Shown: positions 34,580-44,289, numbered from the stretch's first letter. The stretch is 64,000 nucleotides of DNA from an uncultured Lachnospiraceae bacterium (GCA_910586255.1 CAJUHR010000001.1:153185-217184), one strand, 5' to 3'. The notes: generated from the letters alone by a model not told the origin. Numbers and translations: made by a program.

Positions 34580-34608
34580 GATTGCTCATCTATTCGATGC
34601 AGATACTC

Positions 34609-35223
34609 TTATGAGTGGCTGGCATAATACTCGTCAAACAGCTTGCCAACAGCTGTGTGGGTATCGCCGCAGATGGAGGGAAGCTCCCCGCCCCATGCGG
34701 CCCCTGCCTGCTCGAAGCCCTTCTCCACGGCAGCCTGCATCTTCTTCATGGTTTCCACATCATCCCCGGCCAGGGCGGCGGCAAAATCAAAGATACGCTG
34801 AGAGGTCTGCTTCACACCCCAGAAGCCGTCCTCGGAGATGGCTTCCTTTGCCTCTGCCTGAGTCTTGGCATCTACGGTATAGTTGCCGCTGGCCATAAAC
34901 TTCCAGAAATTGTCCCCCTCAAGAGAAGCAGCGGTAATGCCCTGCTTCTGGAAGGTCTGGGTCATCATGTTGGTGAAACGGGACATCTGATTGTCCAGAT
35001 CCGCCTTTAAGCTTTCGACCAGTTTGGAGCGATCAGAATCGCTCATCTTTGTAATATCAGTATCACGGCTGAACTCAGCGCGGTCTACGTTCGCGGTATT
35101 TTTGGAAACAGCGTCCTCGGCCTTTGCAGAGGCCTGGGTGGAAGTGCTGACAGAGCTGTTCTGAACAGACTTGGTGGCCTGGGAATATTGCCGGATAGCA
35201 TAATCCTGGTTATTAACCTGCAT
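34609..35223 (-). CDS. Conserved hypothetical protein (DUF5610-like)
   Basis: A 204-residue soluble protein without signal peptide or membrane helix, starting after AAAGGAGG. The N-terminal 60 residues are Ser/Thr/Asn/Gln-rich and likely disordered. The C-terminal half has ISEDGFWGVKQTSQRIFDFAAALAGDDVETMKKMQAAVEKGFEQA, a pattern I associate with DUF5610-like proteins. That name is from memory and unverified. The N-terminus (MQVNNQDYAIRQY) resembles proteins often found near flagellar or surface genes, but no such genes lie nearby. Confidence 0.7.
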   Translation of the reverse strand: MQVNNQDYAIRQYSQATKSVQNSSVSTSTQASAKAEDAVSKNTANVDRAEFSRDTDITKMSDSDRSKLVESLKADLDNQMSRFTNMMTQTFQKQGITAASLEGDNFWKFMASGNYTVDAKTQAEAKEAISEDGFWGVKQTSQRIFDFAAALAGDDVETMKKMQAAVEKGFEQAGAAWGGELPSICGDTHTAVGKLFDEYYASHS

Positions 35224-35340
35224 AGAAAAATCCTCCTTTTCTCTGAATTGATAATTTATGGAAATACCATTTGTAACATATATCGGCGTATCACAGAAAA
35301 ACTAAAGAGGAAGTGTAACAAATTTTGTAAAAGGAAGTCT

Positions 35341-37194
35341 TTAAATCACCTGAATCTGATATTTTTTCATCCAGTAATTAATCTGCCAGATATAGGCCAT
35401 CATCTGAGGGCCTGCCATCAGCTGCCCGTACCAGGGCTTTCCATAGTCGGAAGGGGAGGTGAGAAAGCTTTCCATTCTGGCTTTGTCTAAAAACTGCAGA
35501 ACAGGGGCGGAGGAATCCTCTAAAATCTCATGGCGGAGGCGCCGGGCCAGCAGGGCTTCATAGCCGGTATCGTAGGTTTTGGGATAGGGAGATTTGCGGC
35601 GGTGTCGTATCTCATTGGGAAGATAATTTCTCCCACATTCCCGCAGAAGTGCCTTGGCAACCCCGTTTTTTGCCTTCATATCCCAGGGAACATTCCACAC
35701 ATATTCCAGAATCCGGTGATCAGCAAAGGGAACCCGGGCCTCCAGACCGGAGAACATGCTGGTGCGGTCCATGCGGTTGAGAAGCGTCTGCATAAACCAT
35801 TGCTGATTCAGCCAAGAGATTTCCCGGCGGCGTTTTTCCTGAGGGGTATCCTCTGGCAGGCGGGGAGTCTCGTCTACGGATTCACGGTATCGTCTGGCCA
35901 CATATTCCTCCATGCCGAGATATTCCAGGAAGTCATCATTGAGAAGAAACTGCCGGGCTTTCAGATCCATCGTCCAGGGAAAGGTGTCGGCCCGGAAACA
36001 TTCCTCCTTGTGAAACCAGGGATAGCCTCCGAAGATCTCATCGGCACACTCGCCGGTCAGGGCGACCTTGTGGCTTTGGCGGACCTGGGAGCAAAAGTAC
36101 AAAAGAGAGGAGTCCACATCTGCCATGGCCGGCAAATCGTGGGCATCCACAGACTGCTTTAAGAAGTCAGCCTGATTAAGGGTGGTACATTCCAGATATT
36201 TGTGGTCAGAGTCCAAGAAGGCAACCATCTGGTCCACATAGGGCCTATCCTGGGAGGGCTGAAAGGCATTGGCTTTGAAATTTTCTCTGTTCCCGGCAAA
36301 ATCAAAGGAAAAGGTGCACAATCGCTCACCCTTTTCTCTTAAGCTGGCGGCACAGACGGCCGACACCAGACTGGAGTCAATGCCGCCGGACAAAAAGGTA
36401 CAGATGGGTACATCGGAAACCATCTGCCGCCGGATGGAGTCAAGAACCAGGGCTGTGGTTTTCTCTACCGTGGTTTCATAGCTGTCCTCATGGGGATGGC
36501 TTTTTAATTTCCAGTAGCAGTGCTGCTTTAAGCCGTCCCTGTCTAAAACCGCAAAGGATCCGGGAAGAATCTCGTTGATTCCATAAAACACGCCGCAGCC
36601 GTTTGTCCGGGCAGGACCGATGCCAAATATCTCGTTTAAGCCCTGGCGGTCAATACGGGCCTCTATGCCCGGACAGGCCAAAATTCCTTTTATCTCAGAC
36701 GCGAACACAAGAGTATCATCCTGATGGCAGTAGAATAACGGCTTTATGCCGCTGCGGTCCCGATATAAAAGCAGCCGCTCTCTGGCCGGATCCCAGATGG
36801 CAAAGGCAAAGATGCCGTTTAGACGGGAGACAAAGTCAGGGCCGTATTCCAGATAGGAGGCCAGAATCACCTCCGTGTCGCTGGTAGTGTCAAAGGTATT
36901 TCCCAGAGCCGTCAATTCCCCCCGCAATTCCTTTGTATTGTACAGCTCTCCGTTGTACACAATGGCAAAGGTATAATTTCCCTTTCTGCAAAGCATGGGC
37001 TGGTGGCCGCCGGCCGGATCGATGACCGAAAGGCGGGCGTGGGACAGACCTGCATGTTCGGTCAGATAGATTCCGTTATCGTCCGGGCCCCGGTGGGCCT
37101 GGATCTGGTGCATGCGTGTCAGAATATCCGTATATTTCTGAGATTGTCTGATAAAGTCCTGGTGAAAATTACAAAATCCGCTGATACCGCACAT
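35341..37194 (-). CDS. asnB: Asparagine synthase (glutamine-hydrolysing)
   Basis: A 617-residue class-II glutamine amidotransferase. The catalytic cysteine is Cys2 (MCGISGF). The N-terminal glutaminase domain spans about 1-210 (RGPDDNGIYL, YNGELYNTKELR), followed by the synthetase domain with the PP-loop FLSGGIDSSLVSA near 268 and GECADEIFGGYPWF near 378. It converts aspartate and glutamine to asparagine with ATP. GAAGGAAAACT precedes the start. A permease gene lies upstream on the same strand about 100 bases away. Confidence 0.95.
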   Translation of the reverse strand: MCGISGFCNFHQDFIRQSQKYTDILTRMHQIQAHRGPDDNGIYLTEHAGLSHARLSVIDPAGGHQPMLCRKGNYTFAIVYNGELYNTKELRGELTALGNTFDTTSDTEVILASYLEYGPDFVSRLNGIFAFAIWDPARERLLLYRDRSGIKPLFYCHQDDTLVFASEIKGILACPGIEARIDRQGLNEIFGIGPARTNGCGVFYGINEILPGSFAVLDRDGLKQHCYWKLKSHPHEDSYETTVEKTTALVLDSIRRQMVSDVPICTFLSGGIDSSLVSAVCAASLREKGERLCTFSFDFAGNRENFKANAFQPSQDRPYVDQMVAFLDSDHKYLECTTLNQADFLKQSVDAHDLPAMADVDSSLLYFCSQVRQSHKVALTGECADEIFGGYPWFHKEECFRADTFPWTMDLKARQFLLNDDFLEYLGMEEYVARRYRESVDETPRLPEDTPQEKRRREISWLNQQWFMQTLLNRMDRTSMFSGLEARVPFADHRILEYVWNVPWDMKAKNGVAKALLRECGRNYLPNEIRHRRKSPYPKTYDTGYEALLARRLRHEILEDSSAPVLQFLDKARMESFLTSPSDYGKPWYGQLMAGPQMMAYIWQINYWMKKYQIQVI

Positions 37195-37294
37195 AGTTTT
37201 CCTTCTTTCTTTAAATTTTGATGGACATCCGATGCTGCTTTCTGGCCATAGACGGACAAAAGAATGTCTGTAGAAATCAAAGGTGACAAAAAGC

Positions 37295-38713
37295 TCAGAT
37301 CAGCACACAGGCCACCGCAAAGGTACAGGCAAAGCCGATCAGCACAGGAATCAGATTTTTTCGGGCCAGCTCAGTGGGGCTTACATTGCAGATGGCCGCC
37401 ACCGGGATGATTCCCCAGGGAACGATAGTTCCCCCTCCCACAAAGATGGCTGTGATTTGCCCCAGAGATGCAAAGACAGGCACAGAGCCGCCGGTAATCA
37501 GAGAAAAGGTGTGGGACAGGGCGCCAGTCAATGGAAGTCCGGAGAAACCGGAGCCGTCCAGGCCGGTGAGCGCGCCGATTACCATCTGCAGGGCCGCGGC
37601 CATGTACCGGTTTAAGGGAGCTTTTCCTGCCAGCCAGATGGCCCAGTCATTCATGATGCCGCTCTGATATTGTTCCCCCAGAATAGATGTGATTCCTTCT
37701 CCCCCCATAAAGAAAAAGGCCCCGATCAGAATCACCGGTGCAAAAATCCGGATGGCAAACAGAAAGCCGTGGGTCAGATAATCCGTCACCTTTTCCGGCG
37801 CTTTGAAGGAAAAGCCCAGCACAGAGCCCAGCACCATAAGAAGGGTGGCAGTGCCGGACACCAGGCTGGTGGCGTCTCCTCCTTTTAAGTCAAACAGAAA
37901 CATCAACAGAATGTCGCCTAAAAAGGCCAGAGGTGTAAAAATGGCCAGAGGGAGAGCGGCCCTGTTTGGGGCGGCGCTTTCTTTTGACACAGGGTTTTCC
38001 TCATGGGAAGCATTTTCTTTTTGCAGACCTTTGTTAGAAAAATCATGGAGTGTCATCGGAATGTTGTCCATGGATTTACGGTTCAGCAAAAAAGCAGCGG
38101 TAACGGTCACAACACCCATAGTGATGAAGAGGGGAGCGCCTGTGGTGAGAATCTCCTGCGTGTTGATTCCTGCCGCGGCTGCGGAGATGGCCGGGGCTCC
38201 CTGAATGACAAAGTCATAGCTTAGGGCGATTCCGTGGCCGAACAGGTTCATGGCCATGGCGGCGGCCAGAGGATTCAGCCCTTTTTTGATTACAAGAGGC
38301 AGCATGATGGCTCCCACTAGCGCAACCGATGGGGATGGCCAGAGGAAAAGGGAGAAGAGAAGCATGGTAATGCCCAGAATCCACCAGGTGACGGAGGAGC
38401 TGCACATGATCCTTGAGAGAGGCTTCATCATCAGATAGTCGCTTCCAAGGTCGGAAAGACACTTGGACAGGGCGGTAATGAGGGCAATGGTGGCAATGAT
38501 TTCCATAAATTCCTTTGCCGCGTAGAGAGAAGCGTTAAATACGGTCTGAATCCCTCCGGACAGAGTGCCGGTGGCAGTAAGCCCCAGCAAAAACAGAAAC
38601 AGGATGCAGACGATAGGAGTATCCCGCCTCATTACCATGACAAATAATATGACAATCACGCCGATCAGATAGAGAACGTGAAGGGAGGTCAGAGTTGTGG
38701 TTAGTTCCAGCAT
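37295..38713 (-). CDS. Polytopic permease, probably organic-anion type
   Basis: A 472-residue membrane protein with about eleven to twelve predicted helices and a hydrophilic loop in the middle (about 212-245). Glycine-rich re-entrant-like segments (SPSVALVGAIMLPLVI near 128; GLDGSGFSGLPLTGAL near 388) resemble ion-transporter superfamily carriers such as GntP, CitMHS or Dcu types. I cannot assign a substrate. The start follows AAAGGAATCCGT. It may be co-transcribed with asnB downstream, but the spacing of about 100 bases leaves that open. Confidence 0.7.
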   Translation of the reverse strand: MLELTTTLTSLHVLYLIGVIVILFVMVMRRDTPIVCILFLFLLGLTATGTLSGGIQTVFNASLYAAKEFMEIIATIALITALSKCLSDLGSDYLMMKPLSRIMCSSSVTWWILGITMLLFSLFLWPSPSVALVGAIMLPLVIKKGLNPLAAAMAMNLFGHGIALSYDFVIQGAPAISAAAAGINTQEILTTGAPLFITMGVVTVTAAFLLNRKSMDNIPMTLHDFSNKGLQKENASHEENPVSKESAAPNRAALPLAIFTPLAFLGDILLMFLFDLKGGDATSLVSGTATLLMVLGSVLGFSFKAPEKVTDYLTHGFLFAIRIFAPVILIGAFFFMGGEGITSILGEQYQSGIMNDWAIWLAGKAPLNRYMAAALQMVIGALTGLDGSGFSGLPLTGALSHTFSLITGGSVPVFASLGQITAIFVGGGTIVPWGIIPVAAICNVSPTELARKNLIPVLIGFACTFAVACVLI

Positions 38714-38874
38714 ACGGATTCCTTTCTACTGTTAATTGATATATAAAACTATATGCAGTGGAAAGGAATGAGGAGATAGGTTGGGGATAGAAAAAATTTC
38801 TGCCGTGTGGTAAGATAAACCAAAGAAATTCTTTTGCCGAACGAACCATGATTGAGAGGGAAGGGAGAAGCAGG

Positions 38875-39915
38875 ATGAAGGAAGAACACTTTCGCAATAA
38901 AATAACCTGGTTTTCTTTTGGCTTCAGCCTGCTGGTGATTTGGGTCCACTCCTACAATGCGGAGCTCTATCTGGGAAAGACTCAGGAGATGGCCATGGTA
39001 TACCGGCTGGAGCATTGTCTGGGGGACGGGATTGCTCAGATTGCCGTGCCGGGATTTTTTATGATATCCGGCTATCTGTTTTACCGGGATTTTACCTGGA
39101 AGAAGCTGGGGGAAAAGTGGCAGAGACGGATCGGCAGCGTCTTAGTGCCCTATATTTTGTGGAATTTTCTCTATTATTTGGGATACGTGATCGGAAGCCG
39201 CCTTCCCTGGATGACCCGGGTGGTGGGAAAAGGCGTGATTCCCTTTGATCTTTTCACTGCTGTGGATGCGGTGATTAACTATACGTACAACTACGTGTTC
39301 TGGTATTTGTTCCAATTGATTCTTTTGATTCTGCTGGCCCCGGCCATTTATCTGATGCTCAGCCGATGGTGGAGCCGGATAGTGCTTTTTGCATGTCTGT
39401 GGTGGACGGTGGCAACGGGAAAAAGCCTTCCCCTTCTAAATGGGGATGCCCTTATCTATTATGCCACGGCCGCGTCCCTGGCTCTGGGAAGGAGGGAGTG
39501 GGTGGAGGAGGAGCCGCCTGCCGGCCTTAAGAGAAGCGGGTATGTCCTTGGAGGGATGGGCATGATCGCCATGGCCGTGGTTATGTACCAGACAGGCCTG
39601 CGCACAGCCTTTGTCCCTTGCTTTGTTCTGTGCCGTTTATTTGGGGTGGCCGGGCTGTGGATGGTGGTGCCGGGGAAGGGGCTTTTGGAGGCGGGGGAGC
39701 TTATGAGCCACAATTTTTTCTTATACGGAGTCCATTTTGCATTTGTGCGGTTTATCAACAAAGCAGGTATCTGGGTGTTTCCGGCAGCACCTTTTGTACC
39801 TCTTTTGCTGTATTTTTTCATGCCGGTTATGATTTTGGGAATTGCCCTGGTTCTGGGGAGAGTACTGCGAAAGAGGGCGCCAGTGCTGTGGGGACTTTTA
39901 AATGGGGGTAGGTAG
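38875..39915 (+). CDS. Acyltransferase 3 family membrane protein
   Basis: I choose ATG 38875 (MKEEHFRNKITWFSF) because GGGAAGGGAGAAG precedes it; ATG 38848 is possible. The 346-residue protein has about ten helices and the acyltransferase-3 pattern: FGFSLLVIWVHSYN near the start (position of the conserved histidine) and VPGFFMISGYLFYRDFTWKKLGEKWQRRIGSVLVPYILWNF near 60-100. Members transfer acyl groups to sugars or lipids at the membrane. It is divergent from the permease and its substrate is unknown. Confidence 0.85.
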   Translation: MKEEHFRNKITWFSFGFSLLVIWVHSYNAELYLGKTQEMAMVYRLEHCLGDGIAQIAVPGFFMISGYLFYRDFTWKKLGEKWQRRIGSVLVPYILWNFLYYLGYVIGSRLPWMTRVVGKGVIPFDLFTAVDAVINYTYNYVFWYLFQLILLILLAPAIYLMLSRWWSRIVLFACLWWTVATGKSLPLLNGDALIYYATAASLALGRREWVEEEPPAGLKRSGYVLGGMGMIAMAVVMYQTGLRTAFVPCFVLCRLFGVAGLWMVVPGKGLLEAGELMSHNFFLYGVHFAFVRFINKAGIWVFPAAPFVPLLLYFFMPVMILGIALVLGRVLRKRAPVLWGLLNGGR

Positions 39916-39931
39916 GGATTTCAGAAAACCA

Positions 39932-39960
39932 TTGACAAACCAGGGACTATTTGATACAAA
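39932..39960 (+). promoter_or_regulatory. Promoter of the RidA / D-amino-acid operon
   Basis: TTGACA (39932-39937) and TACAAA (39955-39960) are 17 bases apart. An AT-rich leader of about 110 bases follows before the RidA start codon. Confidence 0.65.
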
Positions 39961-40071
39961 TAATTTATGACAAAAAGTCAGAAAAAAATAAAAATCAAAA
40001 TAATTTTTTTTATATAAGCAGAACCATATAAAATTTTATTTTGAAAATCAGGCACAACGGGGGAAAAGAAA

Positions 40072-40533
40072 ATGGATGTATATAAGAGGATCGAGGAACT
40101 GGGATACACGCTGCCGCCGGCGGCGCCAAAGGGAGGAATCTACAAGCCGGTAAAGCAGGTGGGGAATCTTCTGTTCATTTCAGGACAGGGATCCAGCAGA
40201 AACGGACAGCCTGTGGTATCGGGAAAGCTGGGAAGCGAGAGGACCATCGAGGAAGGGCAGGAGGCCGCCCGGCTCTGCACGCTCAATGCTCTTGGAGCTG
40301 TCCATGAGTATCTGGGAGACTTAAACAGGATCCGGAGCGTGGTAAAAATCCTTGCCTTTGTGGCCAGTGCACCGGGCTTTAATTTCCAGCCAAAGGTTGT
40401 GGACGGGGCATCGAAGCTTCTCATGGATATCTTTGGGGAGGACCGGGGAGTGGGGGCAAGATCCGCCATCTCAACCAACGAGCTGCCCAAAAATCTGTCT
40501 GTGGAGATTGAGTATATATTTGAGATTGAATGA
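40072..40533 (+). CDS. RidA/YjgF-family deaminase
   Basis: A 153-residue protein of the RidA family with LFISGQGSSRNGQPVVSGKLGSERTIEEGQEAARLCTLNALG and a C-terminal GVGARSAISTNELPKNLSVEIEYIFEI, including the arginine used for substrate carboxylate binding (GARSA). RidA proteins hydrolyse reactive enamine/imine products of PLP enzymes. It lies 13 bases before a PLP-dependent gene, which fits this detoxifying role. Confidence 0.92.
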   Translation: MDVYKRIEELGYTLPPAAPKGGIYKPVKQVGNLLFISGQGSSRNGQPVVSGKLGSERTIEEGQEAARLCTLNALGAVHEYLGDLNRIRSVVKILAFVASAPGFNFQPKVVDGASKLLMDIFGEDRGVGARSAISTNELPKNLSVEIEYIFEIE

Positions 40534-40546
40534 AATGAGGGCTTAA

Positions 40547-41662
40547 ATGAAAAATCACGGATATGAAATAAAGGATACAGACGCCATTATAACGCCGGCT
40601 CTGATTTACTATAAGGATATTATTGCAGAGAATCTGGACAAAATGGTGTCAGTGGCCGGGGACGCTCGCCGGCTTTGGCCTCACGTCAAATCCCATAAAA
40701 TGGAAGCGCTGGTCCGCCTGCAGATAGAAAAGGGAATAACCAAATTCAAATGCGCCACCATTGCAGAGGCAGAGATGGTGGCGGCATGCGGGGCGGAGGA
40801 GGCAGTCATTGCCTATCCTCTCATCGGCCCGAATGTGGACCGGTTTTTGGATCTTTGCCAGGCCTTTTTGGGAACAAGATTCTGGGCCATTGGAGATGAC
40901 CTTGCCAGTCTGAAGACTTTGAGCGACAAGGCCTGTGAGAGGAACAGAAAGGTTCACACGCTGATTGATGTGAATATGGGAACAAACCGCACAGGTGTCC
41001 GGCCGGAGAATCTCTATGATCTGTACCGAAAATGTCAGAAGCTGCCGGGGCTTTTGCCGGATGGCCTTCACTGCTATGACGGCAACCACGGAATAGAGGA
41101 TTATGACAGGAGACAGGAGGCAGTGGAGCAGGTCAACAAAAGGGTCTTTGCAGTGGCAGACAAGCTTAGGGAAGAAGGAATGAGCTGCACCCTGCTGATT
41201 ATGGGAGGAACTCCCTCCTTCCCGTGCCATGCCCGCTTCCCCCAGGTGTACATGTCTCCGGGAACCTGTGTGGTGTCTGATTACGGATACTTTTCCCGCT
41301 TTAAGGATGAGAACTTTATACCGGCCGGCATTGTCATGACCCGGGTAATAAGCCATCCGGAGGACGGATATTTTACCCTGGATTTGGGGTATAAGGGGAT
41401 TGCCGCGGATCCTCCGGGGCAGCGGGGAAAGCTCTTGGGAGTGGAACATGCATCCCCTGTGAGGCAGAATGAGGAGCACTGGATATGGAGAATGGATGAG
41501 GGATTTGAGGGGGAACGGCCAAAGATCGGCACGGTTCTTTATGTGATTCCCACCCACATATGCCCCACCAGCGCCTTATACCCGGAGGCCTTCGTGGCAG
41601 TGGACGGGGTTATTGCTGACCGGTGGAAGGTTACCGCGCGGAACAGAAAGATTACCTGGTGA
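40547..41662 (+). CDS. D-threonine aldolase / D-serine dehydratase-like PLP enzyme
   Basis: A 371-residue alanine-racemase-fold protein. The PLP lysine is in LWPHVKSHKMEALVRLQ (near 47), and the C-terminal metal-binding His/Cys pair is in YVIPTHICPTSALYPEAFV. This pattern defines the DSD1/D-threonine-aldolase family, which cleaves or dehydrates D-hydroxy amino acids with PLP and a divalent metal. The RidA gene before and the DauR-like regulator after support D-amino-acid catabolism. Exact substrate unknown. Confidence 0.9.
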   Translation: MKNHGYEIKDTDAIITPALIYYKDIIAENLDKMVSVAGDARRLWPHVKSHKMEALVRLQIEKGITKFKCATIAEAEMVAACGAEEAVIAYPLIGPNVDRFLDLCQAFLGTRFWAIGDDLASLKTLSDKACERNRKVHTLIDVNMGTNRTGVRPENLYDLYRKCQKLPGLLPDGLHCYDGNHGIEDYDRRQEAVEQVNKRVFAVADKLREEGMSCTLLIMGGTPSFPCHARFPQVYMSPGTCVVSDYGYFSRFKDENFIPAGIVMTRVISHPEDGYFTLDLGYKGIAADPPGQRGKLLGVEHASPVRQNEEHWIWRMDEGFEGERPKIGTVLYVIPTHICPTSALYPEAFVAVDGVIADRWKVTARNRKITW

Positions 41663-41678
41663 GAGGCGGAAGATTTAT

Positions 41679-42338
41679 ATGCAGACCATTGAACAGGAAA
41701 TGTCGTTTTTTAAGACGCTTTTTAAGCTTTTGAAAAACCAGTTTGGCCCGGAGTCGGAGTTTATTTTGCATGACTGGTCCAGGGGATACGACCACAGTGT
41801 AGCGGCAATTGAGAACGGACATATAACCGGCAGCAAAATCGGCGGCCGCGGCAGCAATCCGGGCCTGGAGGTAATACGGGGCACGGTCACCGATGATATG
41901 AAATGCAATTGCGTCACAAAGACAAGAGACGGGAAAGTGATTCTGTCCTCTTCCATGTACATCAGGGATGATGACGGAAAGGCCTTGGGAGCGCTCTGCA
42001 TAAATACGGATATTTCCAAAAAACTGGAGATAAAAGAATATCTGGATAATTGTATCCCGGATGAGCTTAATAAGAAGGAGCACAGCAAAGAATTTTCCGT
42101 AACCAATGTATCAGACCTTTTGCTGTGTCTGCTTGACGAGGGAATCAAGAAAATCGGAAAGCCAGTCAGTGAGATGACCAGGGAGGACAAGACGGAGGTC
42201 CTCCGCTTTCTGGACGATAAAGGAGCTCTTCTCATAAATAAATCCGGCACAAAAATCTGTCAGACCTTAGAGATATCCAAGTACACCCTCTACAATTATC
42301 TGGAGGATATCCGGGAACATAAAAAGTCCGTCATGTGA
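41679..42338 (+). CDS. YheO/DauR-type transcriptional regulator
   Basis: ATG 41679 (MQTIEQEMSFF) follows GAGAGGCGGAAG; the frame upstream overlaps the PLP gene. The 219-residue protein has a YheO-like PAS domain (about 10-115, with SEFILHDWSRGYDHSVAAIENGHITG) and a C-terminal HTH_22 domain (about 165-215, with ICQTLEISKYTLYNYLEDIRE). DauR in Pseudomonas regulates D-arginine catabolism, and this homologue sits at the end of a D-amino-acid operon 16 bases after the previous gene. Self-regulation of the operon is inferred. Confidence 0.88.
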   Translation: MQTIEQEMSFFKTLFKLLKNQFGPESEFILHDWSRGYDHSVAAIENGHITGSKIGGRGSNPGLEVIRGTVTDDMKCNCVTKTRDGKVILSSSMYIRDDDGKALGALCINTDISKKLEIKEYLDNCIPDELNKKEHSKEFSVTNVSDLLLCLLDEGIKKIGKPVSEMTREDKTEVLRFLDDKGALLINKSGTKICQTLEISKYTLYNYLEDIREHKKSVM

Positions 42339-42391
42339 GAGCATAGAATCAAAGTTAAAGGGTCGCAAAAACAGAATATGAGCTATCCTGC

Positions 42392-42450
42392 AACAAACAC
42401 GGGGAGGGCTTCTCCAAAGCGAAGAAGCCGGAGCCTCGTGTTTGTTATTT
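42392..42450 (+). terminator. Rho-independent terminator of the D-amino-acid operon
   Basis: AACAAACACG pairs with CGTGTTTGTT, with an inner stem GGGCTTCT / AGAAGCC, and TATTTTAAAG follows. Confidence 0.82.
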
Positions 42451-42468
42451 TAAAGTAGCATCTTGTGA

Positions 42469-42497
42469 TTGAATTTTGGAAAATACTGTGATATATT
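42469..42497 (+). promoter_or_regulatory. Promoter of the esterase / ATP-grasp cluster
   Basis: TTGAAT (42469-42474) and TATATT (42492-42497) are 17 bases apart, 65 bases upstream of the first start codon. Confidence 0.6.
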
Positions 42498-42562
42498 AAT
42501 GTGGAAAAGTAAAGAAAGTAACAGAAAAGAACATCCGAGCTGTTACGAAGGGAAGGGTATTT

Positions 42563-43444
42563 ATGGTTGATAAATGGAATATTACAATTCCGGAGCTGAC
42601 AGGGGAGGAAGAACGGCTTGCCTATGTCTATCTGCCGGAATCTTATTTTGAGGACCCCAAAAAGCGGTATCCGGTTTTGTATATGTTTGACGGGCACAAT
42701 GTTTTTTTTGACGAGGATGCCACCTACGGCAAATGCTGGGGAATGAAAGAATACATGGATGAGACAAGGACTCAGATGATCATCGCCGCGGTGGAATGTA
42801 ATCACAGCCCGGATCACGGACGTCTTAAGGAATATTCCCCCTTTAATTTCAGGGAAAAGGGCCTTGGGGAGATTGAAGGGAAAGGCCGGATTACCATGGA
42901 GTGGATGGTCAATTCCTTTAAGGCAGAGATTGACCGGGAATTTCGGACCCTGCAGGGGAGAGAGCATACCTTTATAGCGGGAAGTTCCATGGGCGGTCTT
43001 ATGAGCCTGTATGCGGTACTGGAATTTAACCATGTGTTTTCCCGGGCGGCGGCGCTTTCGCCCTCGGTCTGGGTGGCCCGCAGAAAGATCGAGCAGCTGA
43101 TCAATGAGGCGCGGCTGGACCCCAATACAATCGTGTACATGGACTATGGATCCGAGGAGTTTGGAAATCATGAGAATATGCGGCGCCAGTATGCAAAGGT
43201 TACCTCTCTTTTGATAAACAGACAGGTGATGGTGGAGAGCCGGATCGTGCCGGGGGGTCAGCACTGTGAGGCCAGCTGGGAGTGGCAGATTCCGTTTTTT
43301 ATGAGTACTCTTTTGTACCGGCCGGCGATTTGGGAGAAAGAGGAAGAAACTAAGATAAAAGACAGTAAGCCCTCAAAGGCCAAAAAGGCGAAGAAACCCA
43401 TCGGCAGTCAGCGCGGAAAGAGTGCAGACCCGCTTAAACAGTAA
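42563..43444 (+). CDS. Esterase-family alpha/beta hydrolase I
   Basis: A 293-residue cytoplasmic protein of the esterase-D/Fes-like family. The nucleophile elbow is IAGSSMGGLMSLYAV near 144, YPVLYMFDGHNVFFDEDATYGKCWG is near 38, and the likely catalytic histidine is in VPGGQHCEASWE near 234. The last 25 residues are lysine-rich and disordered. The family hydrolyses acyl or thioester groups, but the substrate is unknown. It is followed at 39 bases by a second hydrolase and then an ATP-grasp enzyme. Confidence 0.85.
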   Translation: MVDKWNITIPELTGEEERLAYVYLPESYFEDPKKRYPVLYMFDGHNVFFDEDATYGKCWGMKEYMDETRTQMIIAAVECNHSPDHGRLKEYSPFNFREKGLGEIEGKGRITMEWMVNSFKAEIDREFRTLQGREHTFIAGSSMGGLMSLYAVLEFNHVFSRAAALSPSVWVARRKIEQLINEARLDPNTIVYMDYGSEEFGNHENMRRQYAKVTSLLINRQVMVESRIVPGGQHCEASWEWQIPFFMSTLLYRPAIWEKEEETKIKDSKPSKAKKAKKPIGSQRGKSADPLKQ

Positions 43445-43483
43445 AAAACACGTCCGCATAAATCGGGCGGGAACGGAGAGAAA

Positions 43484-44236
43484 ATGGAAGTACAATATTT
43501 CAGACAATACAGCCCGGCACTGGGACGGGATATGGAGTGTAAGGTATATGGACATGCCGGACGGCCGGTTCTTTTTATCCCCTGTCAGGACGGCCGGTTT
43601 TTTGATTTTGAAAATTACAAGATGGCCGATGTATGGTTTCCCTGGATTGAATCAGGACAGGTGATGGTATTTGCCATTGATACCATTGACATAGAGACCT
43701 GGTCCAACCAGTACGGGGATCCGGGATGGAGGAGCTGGCGCTTTGAACAGTGGGTTCACTATATTGTAGATGAGATGGCGCCCTTTATGCGGTGGATGGC
43801 TAACGAGAGAAACGGGTGGGAGGGAGAGCCGGGGGTTCTGGTGTTTGGCAGCAGCTTAGGGGCCACCCATGCGGCCAATCTGTATTTCCGGTTCCCGGGA
43901 ATCTTTGACCGGCTTTTGGCATTAAGCGGAATCTACACGGCAGACTATGGCTTCCACGGGTACATGGATGAGAGGGTGTATTTAAATTCTCCTGTTCATT
44001 ATCTTCCTGCCATGCCCCAGGACCATCCTTATATTGAGCTGTACAATCGGAATAAGGCAGTGATCTGCGTGGGCCAGGGTCCTTGGGAGATTCCCGATTC
44101 CACCAGGCAGCTGGAGAGGATTCTAAGTGAAAAGGGAATCCACGCCTGGGTCGATTACTGGGGCTTTGACTGTGCCCATGACTGGCCATGGTGGTATAAG
44201 CAGGTAGTATATTTTCTGCCATATCTTTTGGAATAA
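43484..44236 (+). CDS. Esterase-family alpha/beta hydrolase II
   Basis: A 250-residue protein paralogous in fold to its neighbour but distinct in sequence. The nucleophile elbow is VFGSSLGATHAANLYFRFP near 125. The C-terminal CAHDWPWWYKQVVYFLP carries the probable catalytic histidine. It is rich in Trp and Tyr. Good AGAGAAAATG start. Proteins of this type are usually annotated as uncharacterised esterase, often beside an ATP-grasp gene, as here. Confidence 0.82.
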   Translation: MEVQYFRQYSPALGRDMECKVYGHAGRPVLFIPCQDGRFFDFENYKMADVWFPWIESGQVMVFAIDTIDIETWSNQYGDPGWRSWRFEQWVHYIVDEMAPFMRWMANERNGWEGEPGVLVFGSSLGATHAANLYFRFPGIFDRLLALSGIYTADYGFHGYMDERVYLNSPVHYLPAMPQDHPYIELYNRNKAVICVGQGPWEIPDSTRQLERILSEKGIHAWVDYWGFDCAHDWPWWYKQVVYFLPYLLE

Positions 44237-44289
44237 CCAGTACAGCATTGGTTTATTGTTAAACCACACAAAAAGAGGAAGGAACAATT

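Noticed and set aside
34609..35223. Flagellar or virulence-effector role for the hypothetical protein
   Set aside because: Only the N-terminal composition hints at it; no flagellar or secretion genes are nearby.
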